A program made the position numbers and the translations under genes. Positions 44,179-53,363 of a stretch of 64,000 nucleotides of DNA are shown one piece after another. The notes under the pieces were generated by a model. The model was given only the letters and a program-made list of their open reading frames with translations. It did not search any database and was not told the origin of the DNA. Position 1 is the stretch's first letter. Each line of letters begins with the position of its first letter. Source of the stretch: Poriferisodalis sp965262965 (GTDB lineage Bacteria > Actinomycetota > Acidimicrobiia > Acidimicrobiales > Poriferisodalaceae); assembly GCF_965262965.1 (NCBI RefSeq), contig NZ_OZ253573.1:1922001-1986000 (forward strand), read 5' to 3'.

Positions 44179-45159
44179 ATGAAGATCTCCGCCGCATTCC
44201 CGCCGGTTCCCGCCACGCCCGATCACATCGTGCTGGCCGAAGAACTGGGCTACGAGACCGCCTGGGTGTATGACACGCCGGCACTGCAGCTCGACGTCTG
44301 GATGACGCTCGCGCTCGCAGGAGTGCGCACCGAACGCATCCGTCTCGGACCGGGAGTGATGATCCCATCGCTGCGCCACCCGATGACGACGGCGGCAGCA
44401 ATCGCGACGCTTGTCGGGCTCGTCGGACCCGAACGGGTCATCATCGGTGCCGGCACCGGTTTCACAGGGCGGCGGGCGATGGGCCAGAAGCCGCTGCGAT
44501 GGGCAGATTTCCCCGACATGGTGGCCGACATCCAGGCCTTGCTGCGAGGCGAAACCATCGATGTCGACGGACGGGCAGCACGCATGCTGCATTGGCCGGG
44601 CCAAGCGGTCGAGCGGCCGATCGAGGTGCCGTGGATCGTTGCGGTGAACGGCCCTCGTGGCCTCGCTGCCGCCGCAGAGATGGGCTGCGGCGTGTTCACC
44701 TCGCGCCCCCGGCCCGACGCCGACTACGGCGGCATCGACGATGTGATCCTTCTCGGCTTCGGCACGATCATGGACGACGACGAGACGATCGAATCGCCCC
44801 GGGTGCTCGATACTGCGGGCCCAGGTGTCAGTGTGGCCTACCACGCCTTCCTCGAGCAGCGCGATGCGCGGCTGTCGAACCTTCCCAACGCCGAACGCCT
44901 CGCCGAGATCACCGATGCCATGGATCCCGACAAGCGGCACCTCGCACTGCACGAAGGCCACCTCACCGAGCTGAACGCCATCGACCGCCAGGTGCTCACG
45001 CCGGAGTCGCTGCCGATCGCGCCATTCGTCTGCCGTGCCGAAGAGGTGCGCGAGCGGATGGAACGCCTCGCCGCAGCGGGCATCACCGAAGTGTCGTTCC
45101 AGCCGATGGGCGACGTCGAACGCGAGCTGCGGGCATTCGCCGCGGCGGCCGAGATCTGA
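44179..45159 (+). CDS. LLM-class flavin/F420-dependent oxidoreductase
   Basis: This 326-aa TIM-barrel protein of the luciferase-like monooxygenase class has an AEELGYETAWVYDTPALQ start, the RIRLGPGVMIPSLRHPM segment and the VIIGAGTGFTGRRAMGQKP phosphate region, as in F420-dependent reductases and methylenetetrahydromethanopterin-reductase-like enzymes. The substrate is unknown. Divergent pairing with another F420-type gene supports F420 use (inference). Confidence 0.82.
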   Translation: MKISAAFPPVPATPDHIVLAEELGYETAWVYDTPALQLDVWMTLALAGVRTERIRLGPGVMIPSLRHPMTTAAAIATLVGLVGPERVIIGAGTGFTGRRAMGQKPLRWADFPDMVADIQALLRGETIDVDGRAARMLHWPGQAVERPIEVPWIVAVNGPRGLAAAAEMGCGVFTSRPRPDADYGGIDDVILLGFGTIMDDDETIESPRVLDTAGPGVSVAYHAFLEQRDARLSNLPNAERLAEITDAMDPDKRHLALHEGHLTELNAIDRQVLTPESLPIAPFVCRAEEVRERMERLAAAGITEVSFQPMGDVERELRAFAAAAEI

Positions 45160-45325
45160 GCGCTGACGCATTCGCACTACAAAACCAGCAGCGGCGAACC
45201 GCGAGGCGAAACCCAATAGACAGGTGCAACGGCCCGGATCTCAGCGCCGGCGCGTCCACACCGACGAGCCCCCGCAACACTTGCCACGTACCGATCCGCA
45301 GCCCCCATCTGGCACTATCTGGGCA

Positions 45326-46036
45326 ATGACAAGTGGGGAAACAGCGGGTCCTGACCCGCGTGAAAGCCCCGGCACCGTTCGTGACATTGTCGATCCCGAC
45401 ACGCTGGCCCTCGCAGAGGCCGCCATCGACTCGCCGCTGACGGCTGCCGAACTGTGCCGTGTCGTCGGCAGCCGCGTCCGAGAGCTCCGTCGGGAGCTGA
45501 ACATGACGATGTCATCGTTCGCAACCGAAGCCGAGATCTCGCTGGGGATGCTCTCGAAGATCGAGCACGGCCAGAGCGCGCCAAGCCTGTCGACGCTCGT
45601 GCGCCTGGCCACCACGGCCAAGGTGCCGGTGACCGCGTTGTTCCGGGGCCTCGACGAGGAGCACGACCTGGTCATCGTCCGAGCAGGCGAAGGTCACGAG
45701 ATCCACCACGACCGGGGCGGGCACGATCGGCTCTACCAGGACCTCGGTGCCTTGCGCGGCCCGAACCGCGTCATCGAGCCGATGATCACCACCATCGCCG
45801 AGCCAGGCGGCGTGTTCCCGCTGTACCAGCACCCCGGCGTGGAATTTCTCCACGTCCTGGAGGGGTCGCTCTACTACGGCTACGGCGGCAAGGCCTACTT
45901 GCTGAACACGGGCGACACCATGCAGATCCACGGCGAGGTAGCCCATGGCCCGGTCGAGCTCGTCGAGTTGCCGATACGGTTCATTTCCATCAAGGTGTAC
46001 CCGGCCAATGAGCCGCGTGCGCCAGCGGGGGGATGA
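45326..46036 (+). CDS. XRE-family regulator with C-terminal cupin domain
   Basis: This 236-aa regulator has a helix-turn-helix (about 48-105: RVRELRRELNMTMSSFATEA, then ISLGMLSKIEHGQSAPSL) and a cupin sensor (about 140-225, HPGVEFLHVLEGSLYYGYGG and the NTGDTMQIHGEVAHGP strand). Such proteins sense a small ligand or metal and repress catabolic operons. The ATG at 45326 has no Shine-Dalgarno; leaderless translation is possible. The target genes are unknown; it is upstream of the methylated-amine cluster on the same strand. Confidence 0.82.
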   Translation: MTSGETAGPDPRESPGTVRDIVDPDTLALAEAAIDSPLTAAELCRVVGSRVRELRRELNMTMSSFATEAEISLGMLSKIEHGQSAPSLSTLVRLATTAKVPVTALFRGLDEEHDLVIVRAGEGHEIHHDRGGHDRLYQDLGALRGPNRVIEPMITTIAEPGGVFPLYQHPGVEFLHVLEGSLYYGYGGKAYLLNTGDTMQIHGEVAHGPVELVELPIRFISIKVYPANEPRAPAGG

Positions 46037-46081
46037 TCACATGGGCCTGCTGAGCGCAGTCGCTGAAACGAGGCGGGCGCA

Positions 46082-46309
46082 ATGGGCCTGATGATCGTCG
46101 CCGACTGGATCAGCGATAGCGGCGCTTTTCGCGGGAGTCTCGTGCTCTGGATCCTGCTGGCCGCGTCCGTGGGTCTCACGTTCTGGGAATGCCGCGAACG
46201 TGGCTACCGGACGACTGTCTTACTGTGGTGGGTGGCGTTCGTCGCCATCACGCATGTGGCGGGCTTCGTCATCCTGCGCTTCTTGGTGCGCCCTCGGGCA
46301 GACGCGTGA
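46082..46309 (+). CDS. Small membrane protein, 75 aa
   Basis: This protein has two hydrophobic helices (about 15-35 and 44-66), with CRERGYR in the connecting loop and a basic tail. It resembles small PLDc_N-like or DUF-type membrane proteins only in layout; no family is assigned. Confidence 0.5.
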   Translation: MGLMIVADWISDSGAFRGSLVLWILLAASVGLTFWECRERGYRTTVLLWWVAFVAITHVAGFVILRFLVRPRADA

Positions 46310-46341
46310 TCTCACAAGCTTGCGAGCCGTAGGACGCCAAG

Positions 46342-46743
46342 ATGCCTGAAGACAAGCCAGTGCCCGAGAACTCGAAGAGCCCGTGGGGTCGCCTCAGAGC
46401 GATGCCGGGGCGCCCGGTGCTGCTCCTCGTCGTCGGCCTGATCCTGGCTGTTTCCCTCGTCTTCTTTCCAGCAAGCTGTTCTGGAGTCGACATCGAAGAG
46501 GACCAGGCCATAGCCACCGCTCGCGCCGCCCTCGATGCCCACCCTGAGTCCTTCACACCGGAGCGGACTGAGACCAAGATTCTCCGCCAAGGCTTCCCAC
46601 CGACCGCGATGTGGATCGTGCTCTTCACGGTCGGCGAGCCCGATGGGGGACCGGAACAATTCCTTCATCATGCGGCCATCTGGGTGCACGCCAGTTCCGG
46701 CGAGATCCGCCAGGTCATCGTCAGCGAGTCAGACGTCAGCTGA
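46342..46743 (+). CDS. Membrane-anchored small protein with PepSY-like exterior
   Basis: This 133-aa protein has a basic N-terminus, one membrane segment (about 24-44) and an exterior domain of ~85 residues containing DQAIATARAALDAHPESF. A sheet ending in IWVHASSGEIRQVIVSES follows, a PepSY-like helix-strand pattern. The role is unknown. Confidence 0.55.
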   Translation: MPEDKPVPENSKSPWGRLRAMPGRPVLLLVVGLILAVSLVFFPASCSGVDIEEDQAIATARAALDAHPESFTPERTETKILRQGFPPTAMWIVLFTVGEPDGGPEQFLHHAAIWVHASSGEIRQVIVSESDVS

Positions 46744-46966
46744 CCGACGCCCCTCGATCGAGCACAGCCGGACGCCGCCGCAAGGTCGACAGGCGCGCGT
46801 GACGTATCCGCAGATTTCGTCCGCCGATCGGCCACGAGGTTCAAGATCAACCCATCAGACGGTTGATGTTCACCCCAACATTGCGAACGTGTTACGGTCT
46901 CCCCAATTGCTCTGGCGCACGGGTTGATGGGGACTCGAGCGCCGAACCGAAACAGGGGGAGACGCA
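46744..46966. promoter_or_regulatory. Upstream region of amt
   Basis: This 223-base non-coding stretch lies before amt. It includes GTTCACCCCAACATTGCG and CGTGTTACGGTC, loosely like a GlnR box (GTnAC), but the spacing is not convincing. AGGGGGAG is the amt ribosome-binding site. Confidence 0.35.
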
Positions 46967-48355
46967 ATGGACACATCTATTGTGTTCACCGAGGCTTACT
47001 ACTTCTTCACAGTCGCGATCATGTGGCTGCTGCACGTGGGGTTCATGACCTACGAGGCAGGGGTAAGCCGTCGCAAGAACGTCATGTCGACGGCGATAAA
47101 GAACATCATGACCATCGCCGTGGTCACGCCGACGTTCTATTACATCGGTTGGTACGTGTACTTCTGCATGCAGGAGGGCCTGAAATTTACCGGGTCACCC
47201 GATGGAGCAAGCCCCGCAGGACTTGGGGGGCTTTTCTTCTGCGGTGACCAGTACGGCTTGCCGTGGGACGGCTCCGCAGGACCGAACCTCGGCGACAACA
47301 TCACCGGCGTCTTCTGGGCAGCATTCGTCCTGTTCTCTTGGACGACGGGCTCGATCATGTCGGGCTCGGTGCTGGAGAGAATTCGAATTTCGGCCTACTT
47401 GTGGCTGACAGCGCTGATGGGCGGCATCGTCTGGGTAGTTGCGGCCGCTTGGGGCTGGAGCTACGGCGGCTGGCTGACGGTCCACTTCGGCTACCACGAC
47501 TTCGCCGCTTCAGGCGTGGTCCACGGCGTCGCTGGGATTTTCGCTCTAGGTGTGCTCTTCAACCTCGGGCCAAGAATCGGCCGCTACGACAAGGACGGCG
47601 GTACTCGGGCCTTCAAGCCCCACAACCTCCATCTCACGTTGATGGGTCTGATGATCATCTTCACCGCCTTCTACGCCTTCTACGCGGCGTGTCTGGCCAT
47701 CACGGCCGACACCACGCCCGGCTGGGCCAACATCTACTTCAACCCGGCCACGTTGTCGGCGATCACCTACACCATCACGATGGGCTTCGCCGGCGGCTTC
47801 GCCGGCGGCTACATCTTCAGCAAGGGCGATCCGTTCTGGACCATCTCCGGAGGTCTCGCCGGCGTCGTGGCTGTCTCGGCGGGAGCCGACATCTACAGCC
47901 CGAACCTGGTGCTGATCCTTGCGTTCTTCTCGGCCGGTCTCGCCTACATGGTGGGCAACTGGATCGAGCAGAAGGCCCGCATCGACGATGCGGTCGGAGC
48001 TGTGTCGGTCCACGGTGTCATGGGCTTCTGGGGTGTCATGGCTGTCGGCATCTTCGCCGGTGGCTACCCGACAGGGCCCGCCGGAGTGAAGACCACCTTC
48101 TTGGGCCAGCTCGTGGGCACAGCGACAATCTTTGCGTTGGCGTTCGTCACCGGCTACGTCGCATCCTGGATCCTCAAAAGGTTCAATCTGCTGCGGGTGC
48201 CCCCCGAAGTGGAGATCGAGGGCCTCGACATGGCCGAGTACGAGACGGACTTCTATCCGGAGTTCGGCCGAGCCGAAGAGCCCATCATCCATGCCGACGG
48301 ATCCGAGGGGCCTGCAGCCGACACGCTGAAGGCCGACTACCTCGCCAACCGCTAG
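46967..48355 (+). CDS. amt: Amt-family ammonium/methylammonium transporter
   Basis: This 462-aa protein has about 11 membrane segments. Amt signatures are visible: FAASGVVHGVAG with the first pore His, and AVSVHGVMGFWGVMAVG with the second. The N-terminus lacks an obvious long signal sequence and the extracellular loop at ~70-105 has two Cys (FCM.., FFCGDQYG), which differs from E. coli AmtB. The C-terminal tail of ~50 residues is acidic. In this setting it may import ammonium or methylated amines. Three membrane micropeptides follow. Confidence 0.85.
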   Translation: MDTSIVFTEAYYFFTVAIMWLLHVGFMTYEAGVSRRKNVMSTAIKNIMTIAVVTPTFYYIGWYVYFCMQEGLKFTGSPDGASPAGLGGLFFCGDQYGLPWDGSAGPNLGDNITGVFWAAFVLFSWTTGSIMSGSVLERIRISAYLWLTALMGGIVWVVAAAWGWSYGGWLTVHFGYHDFAASGVVHGVAGIFALGVLFNLGPRIGRYDKDGGTRAFKPHNLHLTLMGLMIIFTAFYAFYAACLAITADTTPGWANIYFNPATLSAITYTITMGFAGGFAGGYIFSKGDPFWTISGGLAGVVAVSAGADIYSPNLVLILAFFSAGLAYMVGNWIEQKARIDDAVGAVSVHGVMGFWGVMAVGIFAGGYPTGPAGVKTTFLGQLVGTATIFALAFVTGYVASWILKRFNLLRVPPEVEIEGLDMAEYETDFYPEFGRAEEPIIHADGSEGPAADTLKADYLANR

Positions 48356-48359
48356 TCGG

Positions 48360-48491
48360 GTGTCCGCCTCATGGCTGCAGCTCGTTCTCGCACTCGTCGT
48401 CATGTACCTGCTGGTTGCGACCGCCGGGTACTGGAGCAAGCAGAAACGAGCGCAGCAGGAGGCACAGGGACATGACCGGCATAACCACTGA
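48360..48491 (+). CDS. Membrane micropeptide behind amt (43 aa)
   Basis: A GTG four bases after the amt stop opens a 43-residue peptide, VSASWLQLVLALVVMYLLV..., with one hydrophobic helix (about 4-24) and a Lys/Gln/His-rich tail. There is no clear Shine-Dalgarno; translation would be coupled to amt. It is short but has typical membrane-peptide composition. Confidence 0.5.
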   Translation: MSASWLQLVLALVVMYLLVATAGYWSKQKRAQQEAQGHDRHNH

Positions 48492-48517
48492 CATCGTTCA
48501 GCACTAAGGAGGACTGA

Positions 48518-48733
48518 ATGAACACCTTCCCCTACGACAGCTGGGAAGCCGCAATCCAAGCAGCCGACGGCACGACCGGATACTTCACTTGGGGTCCGGG
48601 CGGCAACACCGCCTCGTACGTCCTTGCATTCATCGGGATCGCGGTCTCGGTGATCGCGGCAGTTGTGGTGACCGTACGAGAGGACAGGCTGCTCAACCAC
48701 GCGGCCGACCGTCTCGCTGAGAAGTACAACTAG
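48518..48733 (+). CDS. Membrane micropeptide behind amt (71 aa)
   Basis: This 71-residue protein has a strong AAGGAGG before its ATG. The N-terminal 33 residues are polar, with GYFTWGPGGN and aromatic residues, followed by a membrane helix (about 34-52) and a basic/acidic amphipathic end HAADRLAEKYN. A heme-exporter CcmD-like size and layout is seen, but no family is assigned. Confidence 0.6.
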   Translation: MNTFPYDSWEAAIQAADGTTGYFTWGPGGNTASYVLAFIGIAVSVIAAVVVTVREDRLLNHAADRLAEKYN

Positions 48734-48748
48734 CTCGGGAGGACTGAG

Positions 48749-48877
48749 ATGGCACGTCGCAAGCAGATTGCGTTCCAAGGCCTGCAGGGCCACGACAAGC
48801 GGGTCGAGATGGCGGTGGTGGCCTTCACCGTCGCCTGCATCGTGTTCGCCATCATCTGCATCCAGGTTGTGGCCTGA
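48749..48877 (+). CDS. Membrane micropeptide behind amt (42 aa)
   Basis: This 42-residue peptide has GGGAGGA upstream. It opens with the basic stretch MARRKQIAFQGLQGHDKR and continues into one hydrophobic helix (about 21-42) that reaches its end. It is the third in a run of single-helix peptides, all on the same strand with gaps of 4, 26 and 15 bases from amt onward. Confidence 0.6.
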   Translation: MARRKQIAFQGLQGHDKRVEMAVVAFTVACIVFAIICIQVVA

Positions 48878-48968
48878 CGGCAGACTCATCCAGATCAACA
48901 CGGCTGATGCTGCGTCGCCCACCGGCGACGCAGCATCTGTCCGTGCGTTCGGGATCTAGCGTGACAAC

Positions 48969-49400
48969 GTGAGAGTCGCCCGCAAACGAATTGCCCAATT
49001 GTGCTCGGCGGTGGCTGGCGCAGCGATGTTCTTGCCGTGGCACATCAACGCTGGATTCGGTGGCTCCGACACGGTGCGCGGCATCAACGCCGGTGTAGGA
49101 CGGCTCCTCCTTGCCGTTTGCATCGTGACCATTGCGCTGGTGCAGATCGGCTGGCGCCCGGCGTGGATCGGCGCCGGTTTCGCAGGCGCAATCGCAGTAC
49201 GCGAGATTCTCAATCCTTCCGGCATCGGCAGTCCCGATCCGGGACTCGGACTGTGGATTGCGGCCATCGCCTCGGCTGTGGCTGTCGTCCTGCTCGTGTG
49301 GGACATGTTCGCAGGCGTCCGTGGGAGCGACGGTTCTGACCCGGACACGGGCGAGCCCCCCCGTCGAGGGCTCTCGGGACCACTGGGTCGGCGACAATGA
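48969..49400 (+). CDS. Small integral membrane protein, 143 aa
   Basis: This protein has about four hydrophobic segments (roughly 5-24, 44-60, 64-80 and 95-115) with a hydrophilic tail. A GTG start at 48969 is preceded by a weak ribosome-binding site. No family is recognised. It is in the amt-to-tdm interval and on the same strand. Confidence 0.55.
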   Translation: MRVARKRIAQLCSAVAGAAMFLPWHINAGFGGSDTVRGINAGVGRLLLAVCIVTIALVQIGWRPAWIGAGFAGAIAVREILNPSGIGSPDPGLGLWIAAIASAVAVVLLVWDMFAGVRGSDGSDPDTGEPPRRGLSGPLGRRQ

Positions 49401-49473
49401 CGCGGCGAGGTGTCGAACTGCACCGCCGGGGAGCCCGAACACCGATCAGGCCGATGCCGAGGTAGCAAGAGCC

Positions 49474-51858
49474 ATGCTCGCAGCCAAACAGCCAAGTGTG
49501 CTGGTGCCGGGACTGATGACGCTCGGACCGGGAGTGGAGCGTTACCGAGTGACGGGCGGCGGCGCGACTGTGCTGGCACTCGACGCCGACGACGAGCTGG
49601 AAGTCGTCGATCCTGAAGGCCGACAGCCGTGCGAGCTGGTGGCCTTCGACGCCGACGGGCATTCAGACCCCGGATTGCTGGAACCAGCAGCCGGAAGTGA
49701 CAACGGGCGACATGGTCGGTCGGACGAGCGGGCCGCTGTGGGCATCCTTTCGGCGGCACTGCACGACGCGCGCCGGGTGCGGGCCGGGCTCGAGCGTGTT
49801 GGCATCGACATGGCCGCCATACAGGCCGCAACGCCACGAAGACTCTTCGACGGCGACGCTCCTGCGGGCAGCAGCGCCCGCGTGGTCGCGCATGCCGACA
49901 TCGCCTGCGTGGTGTCCGCGCCTGGAGGCGCCATGTCTGCTCATGGCGGTGCTCCGCCCACCGATCTGATCGCCTACGTCCACCGCATCAAACCTGCTGG
50001 CGCTGACGCCGAGCCGTTGCTGCCGACACCGCTGGCCGACCCCAGCCAGGACTTCATCGTGCTGGCCAGCACAGCTCGCGCCTACCACGTGTCCAAGGGC
50101 GACTGGTTCCAAGTAGTGGACATGGAGGGACGGCAGTGCTCGGACTTCCAGTGCTTCGCAGTGGCGGACCTCGAAGCGGGCTCCGAGCTCGGCCTCGACG
50201 CCACCATCACCCGCTCCCTCATGGGAGCGAGCTGCCCGGCACCTGGCCTGTACTCGAAGTTCTTCAACGCCAAGATGGCGCCGCTTGTCGAAGTGGTTCA
50301 GGACACGGTGGGCCGCCACGACACCTTCAACACTGCCTGCAACGCCCGCTACTACGAGGAGATGGGCTACCCCGGCCACATCAACTGCACCGACAACATC
50401 AACGGGGTCCTCGATCCCTTCGGAGTCGCTGCACGGCGGGGCTGGGAGGCGATCAACTTCTTCTACAACACCCAGGTGGATGACGCGAATCAGATCTACC
50501 TCGACGAGCCGTGGTCGCGCCCTGGCGACTATGTGCTGCTGCGGGCGCTGGAGGACTTGGTGTGCGTCAGCACCTCGTGTCCGTGCGATGTCGACGCTGC
50601 GAACGGCTGGAACCCCACCGACATCGCGGTGCGGGTGTACCCCGCAGCCAACATGTTCAAGAAAGCGACGGCGATCAGAATGACCGCGGACTCCGAGGCC
50701 CAACTGACCAAAGAGACCGGATTCCACGCCCGCACGTCCGAGTTGACGCGCAGCTTCAGCGAGTACTGCGGCTACTGGCTGGCCGACCACTACACGGCAC
50801 ACGGCGCCGTCGAGGAGTACTGGGCGTGCCGGCAGGCCGCAGCGGCCATCGACCTGTCGCCGCTGCGCAAGTACGAGGTCACCGGACCCGACGCCGAGAT
50901 GCTGATGCAGACGTGCGTCACCCGCAACGTACGCAAGCTGGCTGACGGGCAGGTCGTGTACACCGCTATGTGCCACCCCACCGGCGGAATGATCGACGAC
51001 GGCACCGTCTTCCGGCTGGCGCGCGAGAACTTCCGCTGGATCGGCGGCCAGCTCGGCTACAGCGGCATCTGGCTTCGGGAGCAGGCCGCGCGGCTGGGGC
51101 TGCGGGCGTGGGTGCGCAATTCCACCGAGCAGCTTCACAACCTGCAGGTCCAAGGCCCCAACAGCCGCCGCATACTCGACGAGGTCATCTGGACGCGCCC
51201 CGACCAGCCAACCGTGGAGGAGCTGGGCTGGTTCCGGTTCGCGATTGCGCGGATCGGGGACCACGACGGCATCCCGATCGTCGTCTCACGCACGGGCTAC
51301 ACCGGCGAACTCGGCTTCGAAGTGTTCTGCCACCCCTCCGACGCCCCGGCAGTGTGGGACGCCATCTTCGAGGCGGGCACACCGCACGGGCTCGTGCCCA
51401 TGGGCCTGACTGCGCTCGACATGCTGCGCATCGAGGCCGGGCTGATCTTCGCCGGCTACGAGTTCTGCGACGAGACCGACCCCTATGAGGCGGGGATCGG
51501 CTTCACGGTCCCGCTCAAGACCAAGGAAGACGACTTCATTGGGCGCGATGCCCTGTTCGACCGGCGCGACAACCCCCAGAGGCGGCTGGTGGGCCTAGAA
51601 CTTGAAGGGGGCGAGCCGGCGGGGCTTGGCGACGGCGTGTACATGGGGCGCAACCACGTCGGTGAGATCACCAGCGGCACCATCTCTCCCATCCTGCGGA
51701 AGAACATCGCGCTGTGCCGCATGACGTTGCCCTACAACGAGATCGGCACAGCCGTCGAGGTGGGCAAGCTGGACGGCCACGAGAAGCGCATCAGTGCCGA
51801 GGTAGTGCGGTACCCGTTCTACGATCCCGACAAGTCCCGGGTCCGCGGTCTCGCCTAG
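49474..51858 (+). CDS. tdm: Trimethylamine-N-oxide demethylase (DUF1989-GcvT)
   Basis: This 794-aa two-domain enzyme has an N-terminal DUF1989 region with two candidate Cys sites, CSDFQCF (~221-225) and SCPCD (~369-371); DUF1989 enzymes bind one zinc through three Cys. The C-terminal half (~420-794) is a GcvT/aminomethyltransferase domain with YTGELGFEVF and LTALDMLRIEAGLIFAGYE. Tdm with this fusion splits TMAO into dimethylamine and formaldehyde, the latter passed to tetrahydrofolate. It lies 107 bases upstream of tmm. The ATG at 49474 has GAGG 11 bases upstream; the start is moderately sure. A dimethylglycine demethylase is a less likely alternative. Confidence 0.85.
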   Translation: MLAAKQPSVLVPGLMTLGPGVERYRVTGGGATVLALDADDELEVVDPEGRQPCELVAFDADGHSDPGLLEPAAGSDNGRHGRSDERAAVGILSAALHDARRVRAGLERVGIDMAAIQAATPRRLFDGDAPAGSSARVVAHADIACVVSAPGGAMSAHGGAPPTDLIAYVHRIKPAGADAEPLLPTPLADPSQDFIVLASTARAYHVSKGDWFQVVDMEGRQCSDFQCFAVADLEAGSELGLDATITRSLMGASCPAPGLYSKFFNAKMAPLVEVVQDTVGRHDTFNTACNARYYEEMGYPGHINCTDNINGVLDPFGVAARRGWEAINFFYNTQVDDANQIYLDEPWSRPGDYVLLRALEDLVCVSTSCPCDVDAANGWNPTDIAVRVYPAANMFKKATAIRMTADSEAQLTKETGFHARTSELTRSFSEYCGYWLADHYTAHGAVEEYWACRQAAAAIDLSPLRKYEVTGPDAEMLMQTCVTRNVRKLADGQVVYTAMCHPTGGMIDDGTVFRLARENFRWIGGQLGYSGIWLREQAARLGLRAWVRNSTEQLHNLQVQGPNSRRILDEVIWTRPDQPTVEELGWFRFAIARIGDHDGIPIVVSRTGYTGELGFEVFCHPSDAPAVWDAIFEAGTPHGLVPMGLTALDMLRIEAGLIFAGYEFCDETDPYEAGIGFTVPLKTKEDDFIGRDALFDRRDNPQRRLVGLELEGGEPAGLGDGVYMGRNHVGEITSGTISPILRKNIALCRMTLPYNEIGTAVEVGKLDGHEKRISAEVVRYPFYDPDKSRVRGLA

Positions 51859-51880
51859 GCCGAACAACCCGGACAAGCGT

Positions 51881-51910
51881 GTCTTGCAACCCTGCACGGG
51901 GATGCAAGAC
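51881..51910. promoter_or_regulatory. Hairpin between tdm and tmm
   Basis: GTCTTGCA pairs with TGCAAGAC (8 bp perfect), with an inner CCC/GGG. No T-run follows, and a possible promoter TTGTATAAAC lies at 51931-51940. It may act as an attenuator, operator or transcript-stability element. Confidence 0.4.
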
Positions 51911-51965
51911 TGAGCGGTGTTCTACTCTCGTTGTATAAACATCTAATCACAGGGGGGATTCAGAT

Positions 51966-53309
51966 ATGACACGGGTAGCCATCATCGGCGCGGGGCCATG
52001 CGGACTCTCGCAGCTGCATGCGTTCGCCAGCGACAACTCGACACAGGCCGCGGACATCGAGCTCGTCTGCTTCGAGAAGCAGGACGACTGGGGCGGACTG
52101 TGGAACTACACCTGGCGTACCGGGCTCGATGAACATGGCGAGCCGTGCCACGGGAGCATGTACCGCTACCTGTGGTCCAACGGTCCCAAGGAATGCCTGG
52201 AGTTCGGCGACTACGGCTTCGAAGAGCACTTCGGCAAGCCGGTTGCGTCGTTCCCGCCCCGCGAGGTGCTCTACGACTACATCATCGGCCGCGCCAACCG
52301 CAGCGGCATCCGCGACAAGGTCCGGTTCAACCAATCAGTGCGGCGCGTCAGCCGGTCGTCCACCGGCGACGGCTTCACGGTGACGACGCACAATCACGGC
52401 ACGGCCGTCACCACCAGTGAGGACTTCGACTGGGTCGTGGTGTCCACCGGACACTTCTCGACGCCCAACATGCCCCACTACCCCGGGTATGAGACGTTCG
52501 GGGGCACCCTTCTGCACGCCCACGACTTCCGTGACGCCGTGCAGTTCGAAGGCCGCGTTGTGCTCGTCATCGGGTCGAGCTACTCGGCCGAGGACGTTGC
52601 ATCACAACTGTGGAAGTACGGGGCGCAGTCGGTCATCTGCTCGTCGCGCAGCGGGCCGATGGGCTTCGACTGGCCCGAGGGCATCACCGAAAAGCCGATC
52701 CTCACCCACGTGGACGGTCGCACGGTGCATTTCACCGACGGCACCAGCGCCGAGATTGACGCCATCGTCTCTTGCACGGGCTACCTCCACCACTTCCCGT
52801 TCATCGACGACGACCTGCGGCTGAAGACCGCCAACCGGCTCGCTTCGTCAATGCTCTACCGGGGTGTGGTGTTCCAGCCCGAGAACCGGATGCTGTACTT
52901 GGGGATGCAGGACCAGTGGTACACGTTCAACATGTTCGACGCCCAGACCTGGTACGCCCGTGACGTCATTCTGCGCCGCATCGAGCTGCCCGACGCCGAC
53001 ACCCAAGCCCGCTGGATTGATGACTTCCAGGCCGCGGAAGACGAGGTGCCCGACGACTACGGCGCCATCGATTTCCAAGGCGACTACACCCAGGACCTTC
53101 TCGACCAGACCGACTGTCCCGACCCGAACACACCGCTCATCAACAAGATGTTCAAGGACTGGAAGAAGCACAAGAAACAGTCGATCCTCGGCTACCGCGA
53201 CCACGGCCATACCTCGCCGGTGACGGGCACGCAGGCTCCCGTGCACCACACGCCCTGGGAGGACGCGCTCGATGACTCGCTCGAGTCCTATCTGGCCGAC
53301 TCGGGCTGA
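51966..53309 (+). CDS. tmm: Trimethylamine monooxygenase
   Basis: This 447-aa FAD/NADPH enzyme is close in sequence to bacterial Tmm. VAIIGAGPCGLSQLHAF is the FAD site, WGGLWNYTWRTGLDEHGEP and GSMYRYLWSNGPKE are family-specific, GHFSTPN is the FMO motif, VIGSSYSAEDVASQ is the NADPH site, YLGMQDQWYTFNMFDAQ is at the C-terminal third, and APVHHTPWEDALDDS is near the end. It oxidises trimethylamine to TMAO. AGGGGGG precedes the ATG. Downstream is a DAO-family oxidoreductase; upstream is tdm. Confidence 0.93.
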   Translation: MTRVAIIGAGPCGLSQLHAFASDNSTQAADIELVCFEKQDDWGGLWNYTWRTGLDEHGEPCHGSMYRYLWSNGPKECLEFGDYGFEEHFGKPVASFPPREVLYDYIIGRANRSGIRDKVRFNQSVRRVSRSSTGDGFTVTTHNHGTAVTTSEDFDWVVVSTGHFSTPNMPHYPGYETFGGTLLHAHDFRDAVQFEGRVVLVIGSSYSAEDVASQLWKYGAQSVICSSRSGPMGFDWPEGITEKPILTHVDGRTVHFTDGTSAEIDAIVSCTGYLHHFPFIDDDLRLKTANRLASSMLYRGVVFQPENRMLYLGMQDQWYTFNMFDAQTWYARDVILRRIELPDADTQARWIDDFQAAEDEVPDDYGAIDFQGDYTQDLLDQTDCPDPNTPLINKMFKDWKKHKKQSILGYRDHGHTSPVTGTQAPVHHTPWEDALDDSLESYLADSG

Positions 53310-53363
53310 TCGGCTGGGCACGCCGGAGGGCCGCGTCCAGAAATTGCGTTGAAAGGCGGAGCT

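Noticed and set aside
46744..46966. GlnR box before amt
   Set aside because: GTTCAC and GTTAC words are present but spacing and the GAAAC half do not fit the consensus well enough.
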